Counted from the stretch's first letter, positions 32,046 to 41,848 are shown. The stretch is 64,000 bases of DNA from Caldilinea sp. CFX5 (GCA_021405325.1 QWII01000002.1:148169-212168), one strand, 5' to 3'. The notes: a model not told the origin generated them from the sequence alone. Numbers and translations: made by a program.

Positions 32046-34844
32046 AACGTTGTAGCGAATGGATGGGAGGTACCCGAAGCGGGCCGCACAGCGCACGTAG
32101 TAGTCATTGTAGACGAACGCGCCGCCCCGCACCACACGCCGATCGTCACCCGTCGGGGCGTCGTCCACTTGCACGGCGTAATCCTGATAGTTTTCACGCC
32201 ATTTAGTGCTGCACCATTCCCACACATTGCCGCTCATATCCGCTGCGCCGCAGGCAGCACGCCCACTGGGAAAGCTGCCTACGGGTGAGGGACTGCCAAT
32301 GCCGGTATCGGCCATATTGCAATGCCGAGCATGAAATTCATCGCCCCACGGATAGCGGCGGCCGTCGGTGTGACAGGCCGCGCACTCCCATTCCGCTTCT
32401 GTGGGCAGACGCACGGAGTTGCCCAACTTTTCTGACAACCAACGACAAAAGGCCAGCGCCTCATACCAGCTTATGCCAATCTGCGGCTGGTTGGGGGCGT
32501 CAAAGCCTGAACCATAGTTGGCTGGACCTTGTACCCAGCCTTCGATTGATTCTTGTTGTTCAACTGACCAAGTGTGGCAGCGTAGTTGCCCACCCTGCCA
32601 GATGCCTTGCTCTGCGGCTTCCTGCCAATAGGGCGCATGGTCATAGCCACCAGCATCGACAAAGAGTTGATATTGGGTAACGGTAATCGGGTAACGACTG
32701 ATCTGGTAAGCCTGTTGGAGCAAGCAACAGGTGAACTGGGGGCGACCATCAAATGGTCCATCGCCACCCATAATAAAGGGTTCTGCCTGGACTGCCACCC
32801 AATCAATATCCGGCGCCCCATTCTTCACCCCCACGCCTGGCCGTTCATCGTCCAACCAGCCGAGCGTCCGACCGGCGGTGGCCCGGTCGACCGGCGGCAG
32901 ATGGCCCCCACCCACCAGGGCCATGAGCCAACTCCTGACACGCGCAAGCGTCTCCAGGTCGTTGGTGTCATACTGTGGGTCAAGCCGTTTGTAAACGCCC
33001 GTTTCCACCAGCAGTTGACCGGCCAGCAGCGCCGCCCACCAGTCGCTATCGGCGGCCTTTTGTAGCTGTTCCGTTTCACAGCGTTGACCACAGAGCCGCG
33101 CCACCAGGCTCCAGGCGGCATAGGGCGTGCCGCGCGCCACCTTGGCGCCGGCCAGCAAAAAGACCTCACGCCAGCGTTCGGGGTCATCGCGCACCAGCTT
33201 AACCAAGAAGTTGGGGAAGCCATTGGCGGTCAGGTGGCGCGCGGCCAGATACTCTTGGAAGGTGCGATGGGGAAAGCTGTAGACCCCTTCACCCCGGTTG
33301 GTCAGCAGGCCGGCGCGGTCGCGAATATACTCTAACACACGCGCCTGTTTGAGATCGGGGTCGTTGGCGGCGTGCAGGAGGGCGGTTACCAGTTTGCCCT
33401 CCTCAATATCGGCGGCGCCGGTGGCGGTCGTCTGGCCGGCGTGAACTTCGTAGGCCAGCTTTTCCAGCGCGTCCCGCACTTGCGGCTGGGGACAGCGCAG
33501 CCATTCCGCCATACTCTCGGTCTGGAGCAGCGGCTGCCCATCGCTGTCCAGCACAATCTTGGGGCGCTCCCAGATGTCGAGCAAGAGTTCCATGCTCTCT
33601 TCATAAAGCTGCTCACGAGCATCGGGCAGGCTGCCGCGCCAGGCGTGGAGCGAGGCCATCAGGGTCAAGAGTAGGGGGCGGGGCGCAAGTTCGCGCAGGT
33701 GGGCGCCACGGGCAATGGCGTTTTTTAGCAGCGTGGCACGGCCCTGCGCTTCGGCGGCGCTCAAGCCGGCGCGCGCCTGAGCCAGATGGGCATACCAACG
33801 TTCCACAAAGGCGTCAATCTGTTCCTGGGTAAAGGGGGCCAACACCGCTTCGCTAAAACCGGGCAGGCGCCACTGCTGCCGCTGGTAGGCATAGGTGCGG
33901 CTGGTGAGCAGAATACGCACCCGTGGAAAGCGACGTTGCCAGGCCAATATTGCCGTCTTGACGCCGTCGCGCTGCTGGGCACCCTCCGGCACTTCATCCA
34001 GACCATCGAGGATGAGCAAGCCGCCCCGTTCCATCAGATGGCGGTTGAGCAGGGGCGCAAAGCCGGGGACGCTCTGCTCCAAGCGTTGGGTGAGGTAGCG
34101 CCAGATCTGATCGTCGCCGCTTCCCAACGCCGCCAGGTGGGCGGCAAAGCTGCGCAAGACCACCCGCACCGGCAGCAGCGGCCCCACTGTCCACTCTGCG
34201 CCGAGGCGGGACAAGTTGGCATGAGTCAACCCCAACAACTCCCCGGCCAGCGAGAGCGCCAGAAAGTTGGTAAAGGTCGTCTTGCCGGAGCCGGGGTCAC
34301 CCAGCAACGCGGCGTAGGGTTCAGCGGCGGCAAAGGCCAGAGCCGCTTGCCGTTCCCGTTCGGCCCCTTCCAAGTGGTCAACCGGCGCCGCCGACGGTTC
34401 GCCGCGTTCCTTGCGCCTGCCCTTCCGCGCAATGGTGCGTACTGTGTCCAGCGCTGTGTAGACAGCGGCCAGTTCCAGCCGCGCCTCGCCCTGGTCGCTG
34501 ACCATGCGCCGGTCAACGCCGGAGAGGTCGAGGGCGCCGGTGTCGCCTACCACTTGGTTCAGATAAGTCCAGAGCAATTCCTTGGGATCGACCTGCCCCG
34601 GCGCCGGCGGCGCCTGAAAGATGGCCGATTGGATCGTCAGGCCGGCAACGCTGCCCAGATAGCTGTTCTGGTTGCCGGTGATGATCACGTTGTCCTGCAT
34701 ATTGCCACCAGCGACAACGTTTTTACCCGACGCCAGTCCGCCGACGCCGGCTTGCTGAGCCGCCAGTTGGGCGTGGAGCTGGGCTTTCTCTTGTTCGACA
34801 GCGGCCAGGCGAGCCAACAGTTCTTCACGGGTCATAGCGCTCAT
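32010..34844 (-). CDS. NACHT STAND ATPase with C-terminal FGE-sulfatase domain (gene B)
   Basis: 944 residues. The N-terminus is a coiled coil (TREELLARLAAVEQEKAQLH, ~5-32), followed by a glycine/asparagine pattern (SGKNVVAGGNMQDNVIITGN, ~39-58) also seen in gene A. The NACHT ATPase has Walker A LGDPGSGKTT (~181-190) and Walker B LLILDGLDE (~276-284); then comes a helical arm and an FGE-sulfatase domain from ~689 ending in a DGR-like variable repeat. Unlike gene A it has no transmembrane anchor, so it is presumably cytosolic. It should act as an intracellular ligand sensor that triggers a partner effector, perhaps the nearby CHAT or toxin genes, but that link is inference. Start ATG 34842-34844; a second ATG lies three codons on. 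Confidence 0.9.
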   Translation of the reverse strand: MSAMTREELLARLAAVEQEKAQLHAQLAAQQAGVGGLASGKNVVAGGNMQDNVIITGNQNSYLGSVAGLTIQSAIFQAPPAPGQVDPKELLWTYLNQVVGDTGALDLSGVDRRMVSDQGEARLELAAVYTALDTVRTIARKGRRKERGEPSAAPVDHLEGAERERQAALAFAAAEPYAALLGDPGSGKTTFTNFLALSLAGELLGLTHANLSRLGAEWTVGPLLPVRVVLRSFAAHLAALGSGDDQIWRYLTQRLEQSVPGFAPLLNRHLMERGGLLILDGLDEVPEGAQQRDGVKTAILAWQRRFPRVRILLTSRTYAYQRQQWRLPGFSEAVLAPFTQEQIDAFVERWYAHLAQARAGLSAAEAQGRATLLKNAIARGAHLRELAPRPLLLTLMASLHAWRGSLPDAREQLYEESMELLLDIWERPKIVLDSDGQPLLQTESMAEWLRCPQPQVRDALEKLAYEVHAGQTTATGAADIEEGKLVTALLHAANDPDLKQARVLEYIRDRAGLLTNRGEGVYSFPHRTFQEYLAARHLTANGFPNFLVKLVRDDPERWREVFLLAGAKVARGTPYAAWSLVARLCGQRCETEQLQKAADSDWWAALLAGQLLVETGVYKRLDPQYDTNDLETLARVRSWLMALVGGGHLPPVDRATAGRTLGWLDDERPGVGVKNGAPDIDWVAVQAEPFIMGGDGPFDGRPQFTCCLLQQAYQISRYPITVTQYQLFVDAGGYDHAPYWQEAAEQGIWQGGQLRCHTWSVEQQESIEGWVQGPANYGSGFDAPNQPQIGISWYEALAFCRWLSEKLGNSVRLPTEAEWECAACHTDGRRYPWGDEFHARHCNMADTGIGSPSPVGSFPSGRAACGAADMSGNVWEWCSTKWRENYQDYAVQVDDAPTGDDRRVVRGGAFVYNDYYVRCAARFGYLPSIRYNVVGFRVVRVPGL
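32046..32111 (-). other. Putative DGR variable repeat B (FGE domain C-terminus)
   Basis: These 22 codons encode YNDYYVRCAARFGYLPSIRY followed by NV. Aligned with repeat A, constant codons (VRCAAR, P, R) are identical, while the others differ at bases 1 and 2. Residues such as L/Y, G/F, C/L and D/S are those reachable from AAC by changing only adenines. Upstream of the repeat, differences between A and B switch back to the normal wobble-dominated pattern (five of the ten codons before the repeat differ at wobble bases). Confidence 0.75.
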
Positions 34845-34911
34845 AAGGGGTCGATTTCCTTTGGTTAGTGAAGCAGGAAAGAGCGGCTTTTATTGGATAC
34901 GATGCAACCCA

Positions 34912-34940
34912 CGCCTCGCCGGCCCATGACCGGCGAGGCG
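34912..34940. repeat. 11-bp palindrome in the divergent gap
   Basis: CGCCTCGCCGG (34912-34922) and CCGGCGAGGCG (34930-34940) pair perfectly around 7 nt. It lies between the divergent NACHT gene B and the sugar transporter operon, about 87 nt before the operon's -35 box. It may be a repeat or a regulator site. Confidence 0.6.
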
Positions 34941-35026
34941 CGAAATCGTGACTTTTATTGTACTTGATGTTGCCCACCGCGCCAAGCGCCGCATCGGCTG
35001 GGGTCGGCAATGCCCCAAAAGCCACT

Positions 35027-35055
35027 TTGACAGCACACAAAGGGCAAGCTATAAT
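35027..35055 (+). promoter_or_regulatory. Consensus sigma70-type promoter of the sugar transporter operon
   Basis: TTGACA (35027-35032), 17 nt, TATAAT (35050-35055): both boxes match the consensus perfectly. Directly over and after the -10 lies an interrupted palindrome AATTCAA (35053-35059) / TTGAATT (35087-35093), well placed to bind a repressor of sugar uptake. Confidence 0.85.
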
Positions 35056-35117
35056 TCAATACCCAGTCCATTCCAATATCCTATAGTTGAATTGATACCC
35101 ACTGGAGGCGCTCGACT

Positions 35118-36452
35118 ATGCAACGCAATACGTTTTCGTCTCACCTCTCGCGTCGTGATCTCCTAAAGGCTATGGGCCTCACCACTGGGGCTATGCTGGT
35201 GGCGGCCTGCGCACCGGCTGTCGCGCCCAGCGGCGGCAGCGCACCAGCGGCGGCAGCCGGCGGCCCGGTCAAAATGGAGTTGTGGACCTTTGTCAACACC
35301 CATGCCCGTTGGTATCGCTCCATGGCCGAAGATTACAAGAAAGAGGTCAACCCGGATTTTGAGCTAAATGTTACCGAGATTGCCTATGGCGACATGCACG
35401 ACAAGCTGCAAATCGCCCTCCAGACCGGCGGCGTCGGCGCGCCCGATGTGTCGGATATTGAACAGGGGCGCTTTGGCGGTTTCCTCCGCGGCGCCGATCC
35501 GGGGTTGGTGGATCTAAAAGACCGCTTGACGGAAGGCGGTTATCTGGAAAAGTTGGTGGCGGCGCGGGAAGCGCTGTACAGCTACCAGGGCAAAATTTAC
35601 GGTATTGAACATGCGCTCACACCGGTGGTTCTCTACTACCGTGGCGACATTTGGGAGGGCGCCGGCGTCAACCTGGAAGAGATTGAGACCTGGGATGACT
35701 ACATTGCCGCCGCCAAACAAGTTGTCAGTGATGATGTCAAAGCGCTGGCTTTCCCGGCCCATGATGTGCTGTTGCGCCAACGGGGCGCCGACTACTTTGA
35801 CGCCGAGGGCAATGTGACGCTTGACGCCGCGCTCTCGGTAGAAACGATGGACTGGATTCTGGGCCTGCGCGACACCCACGGCATTGCCACCCAAGCCCCT
35901 GCTACCGGTGATGAGTGGTGGGCCGCCGTGAATGACGGCAAATTTATCTCGCAGGTGGGCGCGGATTGGTATGGCGGCTTCTTCAAAGACAATGCGCCTG
36001 ATCTCAAGGGCAAGTGGAAAGCCATTCCATTGCCGGCCTGGGAAGCGGGTGGCATCCGCACCAGTTGCCACGGCGGCACCGGCTCCTGCATTGTCAAAAC
36101 CAGCCCCAACGTGGAAGAAGCGTGGAAATTCCTGGAATATAGCATGTTATCGGTCGAAGGCAATGTGCGCCGCTTTGAGATGACCACCCTCTTCCCGCCC
36201 TTTATCCCGGCGATGGAGAATGAACGGCTCCACGCCGCTGACGAATATTTCTCCGGCCAGGATATGGGCGCGCTCTTTGCCAAAGTCGGCCCCGATGTGC
36301 CGGCCCAATACCAAAGCCCCTATCGCGCCGAACTCAACAGCCAACTCGGCCCGCGGCAACAAGAGATGCTCGACGGTGCGGTCAAGCCGGCGGATGTCTA
36401 TACCGAGGTGTCGGAGGCGATTCGCAAGGTGATTGCGGAGGAGAAGGCGTGA
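35118..36452 (+). CDS. Sugar ABC transporter substrate-binding lipoprotein 1
   Basis: 444 residues. The N-terminus has a twin-arginine signal (SRRDLLKA, residues 11-18) and a lipobox LVAAC with Cys31, followed by a Gly/Ala/Pro-rich spacer. The mature part has the fold of family 1 extracellular solute-binding proteins (start [14 protein letters not shown], hinge segments such as [15 protein letters not shown] and [11 protein letters not shown]). It should capture a sugar or oligosaccharide outside the membrane for the permeases downstream. GGAGG lies 9 nt before the ATG, behind a consensus promoter. It is first of two binding proteins in tandem; they are only distantly alike, so the substrates may differ. 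Confidence 0.92.
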   Translation: MQRNTFSSHLSRRDLLKAMGLTTGAMLVAACAPAVAPSGGSAPAAAAGGPVKMELWTFVNTHARWYRSMAEDYKKEVNPDFELNVTEIAYGDMHDKLQIALQTGGVGAPDVSDIEQGRFGGFLRGADPGLVDLKDRLTEGGYLEKLVAAREALYSYQGKIYGIEHALTPVVLYYRGDIWEGAGVNLEEIETWDDYIAAAKQVVSDDVKALAFPAHDVLLRQRGADYFDAEGNVTLDAALSVETMDWILGLRDTHGIATQAPATGDEWWAAVNDGKFISQVGADWYGGFFKDNAPDLKGKWKAIPLPAWEAGGIRTSCHGGTGSCIVKTSPNVEEAWKFLEYSMLSVEGNVRRFEMTTLFPPFIPAMENERLHAADEYFSGQDMGALFAKVGPDVPAQYQSPYRAELNSQLGPRQQEMLDGAVKPADVYTEVSEAIRKVIAEEKA

Positions 36453-36630
36453 GATAAAGAGTGGGCATTACCGATGTAATGTATCCCCATATTCGGCCAG
36501 ACCGCGAAGGTGGTTGTCGCTGGCCGTCGCGGGATGATGCGTAAGCAATAATTAATTGTGAATGGAAAATGATTAATGATTGCTATTGCTGTTTCTTTCT
36601 TCGTACAAAAGAATTATAAGGAGGGTTGGT

Positions 36631-38028
36631 ATGTTGAATCGTGAACGAGGGCAGGCATTGAGTCGCCGCACCTTTCTGAAAGCGGGTGCTTTCGGTTTGA
36701 CGGCGGCTACGTTGGCCGCTTGTGTCGCCCCTGGCGGCTCGGCTGGCAGTGGGGCCGCGGCGGAAGGACAAGGGGCGCCTGCCGGTGAGGTGATGGAGTT
36801 GCGCTTATCGGCGTGGGCCGATGTGCAGGACGCCGTGGTCTATGAGAACATGACCAAAGCGTACATGGAGAAGAACCCGAATACCAAGGTGGCGGTGGAG
36901 CAATACCCCGGCGGTTACTATGAGAAGATTCAGGCCAACTTTGCCGCTGATGACGCCGCCGATGTGCTCTACATCCAGGGTTGGATGTGGCAGTCCTATA
37001 CGGAAAATGGGGTGTTGGTCGATCTGAGCGAATACATTTCAGCTGATGGCGCCGAAGCCTTCTTCCCTGCCGGCGAAAATTATGACAACCAGACGCTCTG
37101 GAAGGGCGGGCGCTATATGACCCCGACCGACACCGGTGCGTTGGTCATCTATTACAACAAGGATCTCTTTGACAAAAAGGGCATTGCCCACCCGAAGAAG
37201 GGCTGGCAGTGGGAAGAGTTCCAGCAGATGATCATCGATCTCTCCTACGAGGAGGGTGGCACCAAATATTATGGGTGGGGGCAGGCGCAAGGCTGGAATG
37301 GCGCCTATGGCCGCAGCACCAATTTTATGCGACGCAACGGCCATGTCGAATGGGACAAGATCACCGAGCCGACCAAAGCGGATTGGGATCACCCGGACAT
37401 TGCCTCGGCGCTCCAGTTCCTGGTCTATGATGCGATTGCCAACGATTGGTCGCCAGGGCCGGAAGTGGTGGCCGGCGGCGGTGTCGGCGTCGATACCGGG
37501 CGGGTCGCCATGTATCTGGAAGGCCCGTGGGTCATGCCCCGCCTGCATGGCGAGTTGGCGACAACGCCCGAAGGCATCAACTTTGACGTAGTCGAAGCCC
37601 CGCGCGGCACAGCCGATCGCGACTTTACCTTTGGCCATGTCCACGGCCATGTCATCACGACGCCTTCGGAACATAAGGATGAGGGCTGGAATCTGATCAA
37701 ATTTATCCTCAGTGATGAGGGGCAGACGATCATCGCCCAAGGTGGTCGCATGTGCGGCACGCCGGATGGCATCGAAAAGATCTGGGGCAGCATTGCCGGC
37801 GAAACCTACAACTTTAGCAACACCGCCGCCTTTGCCAACGCCATGCGCGATAGTTCGATCTCGGCCATCTTCGGTCAGGGTTCCCAACTCGGCGCTTATG
37901 GCGGCGGTCCGATCACCGTGCTCTGGGATAAATTGCTGGGCCAGACCGAAACCGCCGAGCAAGCGCTCAAGATCGCCCAACCGGAGATCCAGGCGCAGTT
38001 GGATCAGTATTGGAAGGATCGGGCGTAA
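36631..38028 (+). CDS. Sugar ABC transporter substrate-binding lipoprotein 2
   Basis: 465 residues from ATG 36631, chosen over an upstream in-frame codon because AAGGAGG lies 6 nt before it and the Tat signal then begins normally. The signal has SRRTFLKAG (residues 11-19) and lipobox LAAC with Cys31. The mature region is a family 1 sugar-binding protein (MELRLSAWADVQDAVVYENM at its start; GALVIYYNKDLFDKKGIAHP in the hinge; GRVAMYLEGPWV in the second lobe). It precedes the four permease genes, separated by a palindrome that could raise the ratio of binding protein to permease. Confidence 0.92.
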   Translation: MLNRERGQALSRRTFLKAGAFGLTAATLAACVAPGGSAGSGAAAEGQGAPAGEVMELRLSAWADVQDAVVYENMTKAYMEKNPNTKVAVEQYPGGYYEKIQANFAADDAADVLYIQGWMWQSYTENGVLVDLSEYISADGAEAFFPAGENYDNQTLWKGGRYMTPTDTGALVIYYNKDLFDKKGIAHPKKGWQWEEFQQMIIDLSYEEGGTKYYGWGQAQGWNGAYGRSTNFMRRNGHVEWDKITEPTKADWDHPDIASALQFLVYDAIANDWSPGPEVVAGGGVGVDTGRVAMYLEGPWVMPRLHGELATTPEGINFDVVEAPRGTADRDFTFGHVHGHVITTPSEHKDEGWNLIKFILSDEGQTIIAQGGRMCGTPDGIEKIWGSIAGETYNFSNTAAFANAMRDSSISAIFGQGSQLGAYGGGPITVLWDKLLGQTETAEQALKIAQPEIQAQLDQYWKDRA

Positions 38029-38030
38029 TC

Positions 38031-38137
38031 GAAGACACGAGACATGAGACATGAGACATGAGATGGGAGATGCAGATCAAAATTCTCTGCTTTCCGACCT
38101 CTTGCCCCCCTGTCTCGTATCTCGTGTCTCCTGTCTT
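38031..38137. repeat. Imperfect inverted repeat between binding protein and permease genes
   Basis: An arm of GAGACATGA-type repeats from 38031 pairs with the GTCTCGTATCTCGTGTCTCC region ending at 38137 (about 23 of 27 positions), with a GC-poor loop. The placement between a binding-protein gene and its permease genes is where attenuating hairpins occur in other sugar operons. Confidence 0.65.
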
Positions 38138-38163
38138 CTTGTCACAATCAGGGGAATCGACCA

Positions 38164-39105
38164 TTGGCAACAAGTACGACATTACAAGCGCCGGTGCGGG
38201 CGCCAGCGCAGAAGCAGCGAATGACGGCGGCGCAACGGCGCGAGTTACGGGATGGGCTGCTCTTTACCAGTCCATTTATTTTGGGGGTGCTGATCTGGTG
38301 GATCGGGCCGATGCTCTATTCGCTCTATCTGCTGGTCCACGAGTGGAATATGTTGGCGCCGCCGAAATTTGTGGGGCTGGGCCACTTTGAACGGATGTGG
38401 AATGACCCGCTGGTGGGTAAAGCGCTGGCCAATACAGCCTATTACACTTTTCTTGGTGTGCCGCTGCAGCTTTTGGTGGCCTTTGCGCTGGCGGTGATGT
38501 TGAACCAACAGGTGCGCGGCCTGGGCATCTATCGCACCATCTACTACCTGCCGTCGATCACGCCGGCGGTCGCGTTTGCGGTGGTCTGGGTGCAGTTTCT
38601 CAACCCGGAGTTTGGCGTCCTCAACGAGTTTCTTTCCTGGTTTGGGCTGGGGCCAATCAACTGGCTCTTTGACCCCAACTGGTCAAAACCGGCCTTTATC
38701 ATTATGACGCTCTGGCTGACCGGTTTTCAGATGATCATCTTTTTGGCGGGCTTGCAAGGAGTGCCCAAAGAGTTGCAAGAGGCGGCGGAGATCGATGGCG
38801 CCAATCGGTGGCAACGCTTTTTTAATATTACCATCCCGATTATCTCGCCGATCATCTTTTTTAACCTGATCATCGGCATCATCGGCAGCTTCCAGGTCTT
38901 CACCAACGCCTTTATCATGACACGCGGCGGCCCGCAAGATTCAACGCTCTTTATGGTGCTCTATCTCTACCGTAACGCCTTTGAACTCTTCCGCATGGGG
39001 TACGCCGCCGCCTTGGCCTGGGTGCTCTTTATTATCATCATGTTTTTTACGGCGATCCAGTTCTTTTTTGCCAACCGCTGGGTCTATTATGAGGGCAAAT
39101 CTTAG
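38164..39105 (+). CDS. CUT1 sugar ABC transporter permease, MalF type (set 1)
   Basis: 313 residues; the start is TTG at 38164 with AGGGG upstream. A short basic N-terminus is followed by six transmembrane segments. The cytoplasmic EAA loop, contact point for the ATPase, reads LQEAAEIDGANRWQRFF with I-P downstream, as in MalF-type permeases. It forms half of the membrane channel and should pair with the next gene product. The downstream gene's ATG starts immediately after its stop codon, so translation is coupled. Confidence 0.92.
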   Translation: MATSTTLQAPVRAPAQKQRMTAAQRRELRDGLLFTSPFILGVLIWWIGPMLYSLYLLVHEWNMLAPPKFVGLGHFERMWNDPLVGKALANTAYYTFLGVPLQLLVAFALAVMLNQQVRGLGIYRTIYYLPSITPAVAFAVVWVQFLNPEFGVLNEFLSWFGLGPINWLFDPNWSKPAFIIMTLWLTGFQMIIFLAGLQGVPKELQEAAEIDGANRWQRFFNITIPIISPIIFFNLIIGIIGSFQVFTNAFIMTRGGPQDSTLFMVLYLYRNAFELFRMGYAAALAWVLFIIIMFFTAIQFFFANRWVYYEGKS

Positions 39106-39978
39106 ATGACAACGGCAACCGTCAACCGTACGTCGCCCCGCCGCCGCAAATGGGGCGCAATCGTGGGGCGTCTGCTCCTGCATCTCTTTATGATTCTCTT
39201 GGGGATCACCTTTCTCCTACCGTTGGCCTGGGTGGTCAGCACCTCGTTGAAACTGCCGGGACAGGTTTTTGTCACGCCGATTGAGTGGATTCCCACCGAA
39301 CCCCGCTGGTCGAACTACCCGGATGTTTTTGCGCGTCTGCCCTTTCATCTCTTTATTCGCAACTCGTTCTACATCACCATTATGGGGACGCTGGGCATTG
39401 TCCTGAGTTCGCTGACGGTGGCCTTTGGGCTATCACGGTTGCGCTGGCCGGGGCGCGATCTGCTCTTTACCGTGCTGCTGGCGACAATGATGTTGCCGGG
39501 CGTCGTGACAATGATTCCGGTCTTTATTATCTTTAAAGAGATGGGCTGGATCGGCACTTTCTATCCGCTCTGGGTGCCGGCCTGGTTTGGCGGGGCGTTT
39601 TATATTTTTCTCATGCGGCAATACATGATGACGCTGCCGATTGAGTTGGATGAGGCGGCTAAGATCGACGGCGCCTCGAACTTTCGCATTCTCTGGCAGG
39701 TAATTGCGCCGCTCTGTGGCCCGGCCATTGTGACAGTGACGATCTTTGCATTTTTACAACATTACAATGCCTTTATGGAGCCATTGATTTATATCTCGGA
39801 TAATGAGATGTTCACGCTGCCGCTGGGGCTGCTCTGGTTTCAAGGGCGTTTTGGCAATTTCTGGCATCTGGTGATGGCGGCGTCGATGATTACGATTACA
39901 CCGGTGATTGTGCTCTTTTTCGTGGCGCAACGCTATTTTGTGCAAGGGGCGCAGTTTACGGGGCTGGCGGGAAGATAG
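39106..39978 (+). CDS. CUT1 sugar ABC transporter permease, MalG type (set 1)
   Basis: 290 residues, six transmembrane segments. The EAA loop is [17 protein letters not shown], followed by a Pro-containing helix, typical of MalG-like permeases; the C-terminus is [10 protein letters not shown], close to the family's usual G-x-x-x-G-x-x-K/R end. Its ATG abuts the stop of the preceding gene (no gap), and the next permease gene starts 8 nt after its stop. It pairs with the 38164-39105 product. Confidence 0.92.
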   Translation: MTTATVNRTSPRRRKWGAIVGRLLLHLFMILLGITFLLPLAWVVSTSLKLPGQVFVTPIEWIPTEPRWSNYPDVFARLPFHLFIRNSFYITIMGTLGIVLSSLTVAFGLSRLRWPGRDLLFTVLLATMMLPGVVTMIPVFIIFKEMGWIGTFYPLWVPAWFGGAFYIFLMRQYMMTLPIELDEAAKIDGASNFRILWQVIAPLCGPAIVTVTIFAFLQHYNAFMEPLIYISDNEMFTLPLGLLWFQGRFGNFWHLVMAASMITITPVIVLFFVAQRYFVQGAQFTGLAGR

Positions 39979-39986
39979 GAAAATTT

Positions 39987-40871
39987 ATGTACAAATGGCG
40001 ACGACGGTTGGTTCCCTATCTCTTTATCAGCCCGTTTTTTATTGGCTATATCATCTTTTTTCTCTACCCAGTAGTGTGGGCTTTTTATTTGAGCCTTTAC
40101 CAGCAGGTGGGGATCGGCAGCGAGCCGCGCTTTGTGGGGGTGGACAATTATGTCAAGCTGCTGAGTGATGAACTCTTTATCAAGGCGCTCGGCAATACCT
40201 CGTACTATGCGGCAGGGAGTATTTTTATCATTGTGCCGGCAGCGTTGGCGTTAGGGCTGGTGCTCTATATTCGCGAGCTACGTTGGCGCGAGTTTTTCCG
40301 TCTGCTCTTCTTTTCACCCAACATTACCTCCGGCGTGGTGGTGGCGATTATCTTTGGGCTGGTCTTCAACTATGAGTATGGGCTGATCAACAACTATTTG
40401 CTGAAACCCTTTGGCCTGGCATCGGTGCGCTGGTTGCAGGAGCCGGTCTATATCATGCCGGCGATGATTATCCTGGGGCTGTGGCGCTACACTGGCATCA
40501 ATGCGCTCTACTTTATGGCCGGTCTGCAAAACATCTCGCCGGAGGTGAAAGAGGCGGCGATCATCGATGGGGCGTCGCGCTGGCAGGCGTTTCGCTTTGT
40601 CACGCTGCCGCTGCTGCGCCCAGTGATGATCTTTGTGATGACCTTTGCCATTATCGGCTCCTATAACCTCTTTGGTGAAGGGGCCGTGTTAGTCGGGGCG
40701 GAAGGGGGGCCGAGCAACGCCGGTCTCTTTATGACCATGTATCTCTACCTCACCGGTTTCCGCTTTTTGAAGTTTGGCTATGCGGCGGCGATTGGCTATG
40801 CGCTGGCTTTGATCATTCTGGTGTTGACCCTGATTCAACTGCGCATTCTCGGCGTCTTTCGGGAGGATTGA
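39987..40871 (+). CDS. CUT1 sugar ABC transporter permease, MalF type (set 2)
   Basis: 294 residues with six transmembrane segments and the EAA loop [17 protein letters not shown], followed by LPLLRP. AGGA lies 6 nt before the ATG. This is a second MalF-like permease in the same operon, clearly distinct from set 1, so the operon encodes two different transporters or two alternative pairs. Its stop lies 3 nt before the next GTG start. Confidence 0.92.
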   Translation: MYKWRRRLVPYLFISPFFIGYIIFFLYPVVWAFYLSLYQQVGIGSEPRFVGVDNYVKLLSDELFIKALGNTSYYAAGSIFIIVPAALALGLVLYIRELRWREFFRLLFFSPNITSGVVVAIIFGLVFNYEYGLINNYLLKPFGLASVRWLQEPVYIMPAMIILGLWRYTGINALYFMAGLQNISPEVKEAAIIDGASRWQAFRFVTLPLLRPVMIFVMTFAIIGSYNLFGEGAVLVGAEGGPSNAGLFMTMYLYLTGFRFLKFGYAAAIGYALALIILVLTLIQLRILGVFRED

Positions 40872-40874
40872 CCT

Positions 40875-41777
40875 GTGGCGACAACGACTCCAACCCAACC
40901 AACCCCGCTGCAACCGCTCGCCACCTCGGCTGTACGGCGCGCCATGCCGTGGCGGCGTGGGGTAGAGTGGCTGCTGCTCTACGGCGCGTTGGCGGTGGCC
41001 GTTGTGTTGACCGGCGCACCCTTTGTTTATATGATCACCGGTTCCTTCAAGGAAGATGCGGAAATCTTCAGCTATCCGCTTGCATTCATCCCGCGTGAGC
41101 CGACTTTGATTAATTACACCCGGCTTCTGAGCGGTGAACAGATCCCCTACTTGCGCCAGTTTGGCAACAGCGCCTATGTCGCCGTGACGCAAACGATCCT
41201 GACCCTGTTGGTTTCCTCACTCGTGGGTTGGGGTTTTGCCAAGTATGAATTTGCCGGTAAGCGTGTTCTCTTCCTCTTTCTGCTGGCGACCCTCACCTTT
41301 CCCTATCAAGTGACGCTGGTGCCGCTCTTCTTGCTCATGTTGAACCTGGGCTGGCTCGACACCTACTGGGCGATCATCATCCCCGGCGCCATCAGCGCTT
41401 TTGGCGTCTTCTTTATGCGCCAGAATATGCTGGGCGTGCCGAATGATCTGGTCGATGCGGCGCGCATTGATGGCGCGTCGGAACTGGGCATCTACTGGCG
41501 CGTCGGGCTGCCGTTGACCCGTGGCGCGCTCTCCGTGCTGGCTGTCTTGGTCTTTCTCGGCGCCTGGAATGACTACCTCTGGCCGCTGATCGTCTTGCGC
41601 AGCGCCGAAAAGTTTACCTACCCGGTCGGTCTGGCGACGCTGGTCGGCCTCTACAAAGTCGAATATGGCATGATCCTCGCCGGCGCGTTCCTGGCGACGC
41701 TGCCGATTCTCCTCATTTTTATTGCCGGTCGCAACCAATTGCTGGCGAATATCACCCTGGGCGCGGTAAAAGGTTGA
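40875..41777 (+). CDS. CUT1 sugar ABC transporter permease, MalG type (set 2)
   Basis: 300 residues, start GTG 40875, with a Thr/Pro-rich N-terminal tail then six transmembrane segments. The EAA loop is [18 protein letters not shown], followed by LPLTRG. The C-terminus [11 protein letters not shown] is the canonical end of MalG-like permeases. It closes the operon: no ATP-binding (MalK/MsmK-like) gene follows, so both transporters must share an ATPase encoded elsewhere, as is common for CUT1 systems in this phylum. Confidence 0.92.
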   Translation: MATTTPTQPTPLQPLATSAVRRAMPWRRGVEWLLLYGALAVAVVLTGAPFVYMITGSFKEDAEIFSYPLAFIPREPTLINYTRLLSGEQIPYLRQFGNSAYVAVTQTILTLLVSSLVGWGFAKYEFAGKRVLFLFLLATLTFPYQVTLVPLFLLMLNLGWLDTYWAIIIPGAISAFGVFFMRQNMLGVPNDLVDAARIDGASELGIYWRVGLPLTRGALSVLAVLVFLGAWNDYLWPLIVLRSAEKFTYPVGLATLVGLYKVEYGMILAGAFLATLPILLIFIAGRNQLLANITLGAVKG

Positions 41778-41806
41778 TTGACAAAAGCGTACTTTCCCTC
41801 TATACT
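41778..41806 (+). promoter_or_regulatory. Sigma70-type promoter before the DUF2283-like gene
   Basis: TTGACA (41778-41783) and TATACT (41801-41806) are separated by 17 nt. The -35 begins one base after the stop of the last permease gene, so the genes from 41849 on are a separate transcription unit. Confidence 0.8.
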
Positions 41807-41848
41807 CAACCTGAATAATCGTCAAACGGTAGATGGTTGCGGTCAACA

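Noticed and set aside
31562..32227. Long version of the antitoxin frame reaching into the end of NACHT-FGE B
   Set aside because: The ribosome site and family-like start lie at 31813; the upstream part is read from the same strand through the VR of gene B in another frame.
26429..34844. DGR reverse transcriptase or template repeat inside the island
   Set aside because: No frame in the window shows reverse transcriptase motifs, and the invariant VR block was found only at the two gene ends, so any such machinery is outside.
33786..34868. 360-codon plus frame opposite NACHT-FGE B
   Set aside because: The minus frame carries Walker A and B and an FGE domain; the plus frame shows no domain.
37039..38052. 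337-codon minus frame opposite binding protein 2
   Set aside because: The plus frame has Tat signal, lipobox and a recognisable sugar-binding family; the minus one has none.
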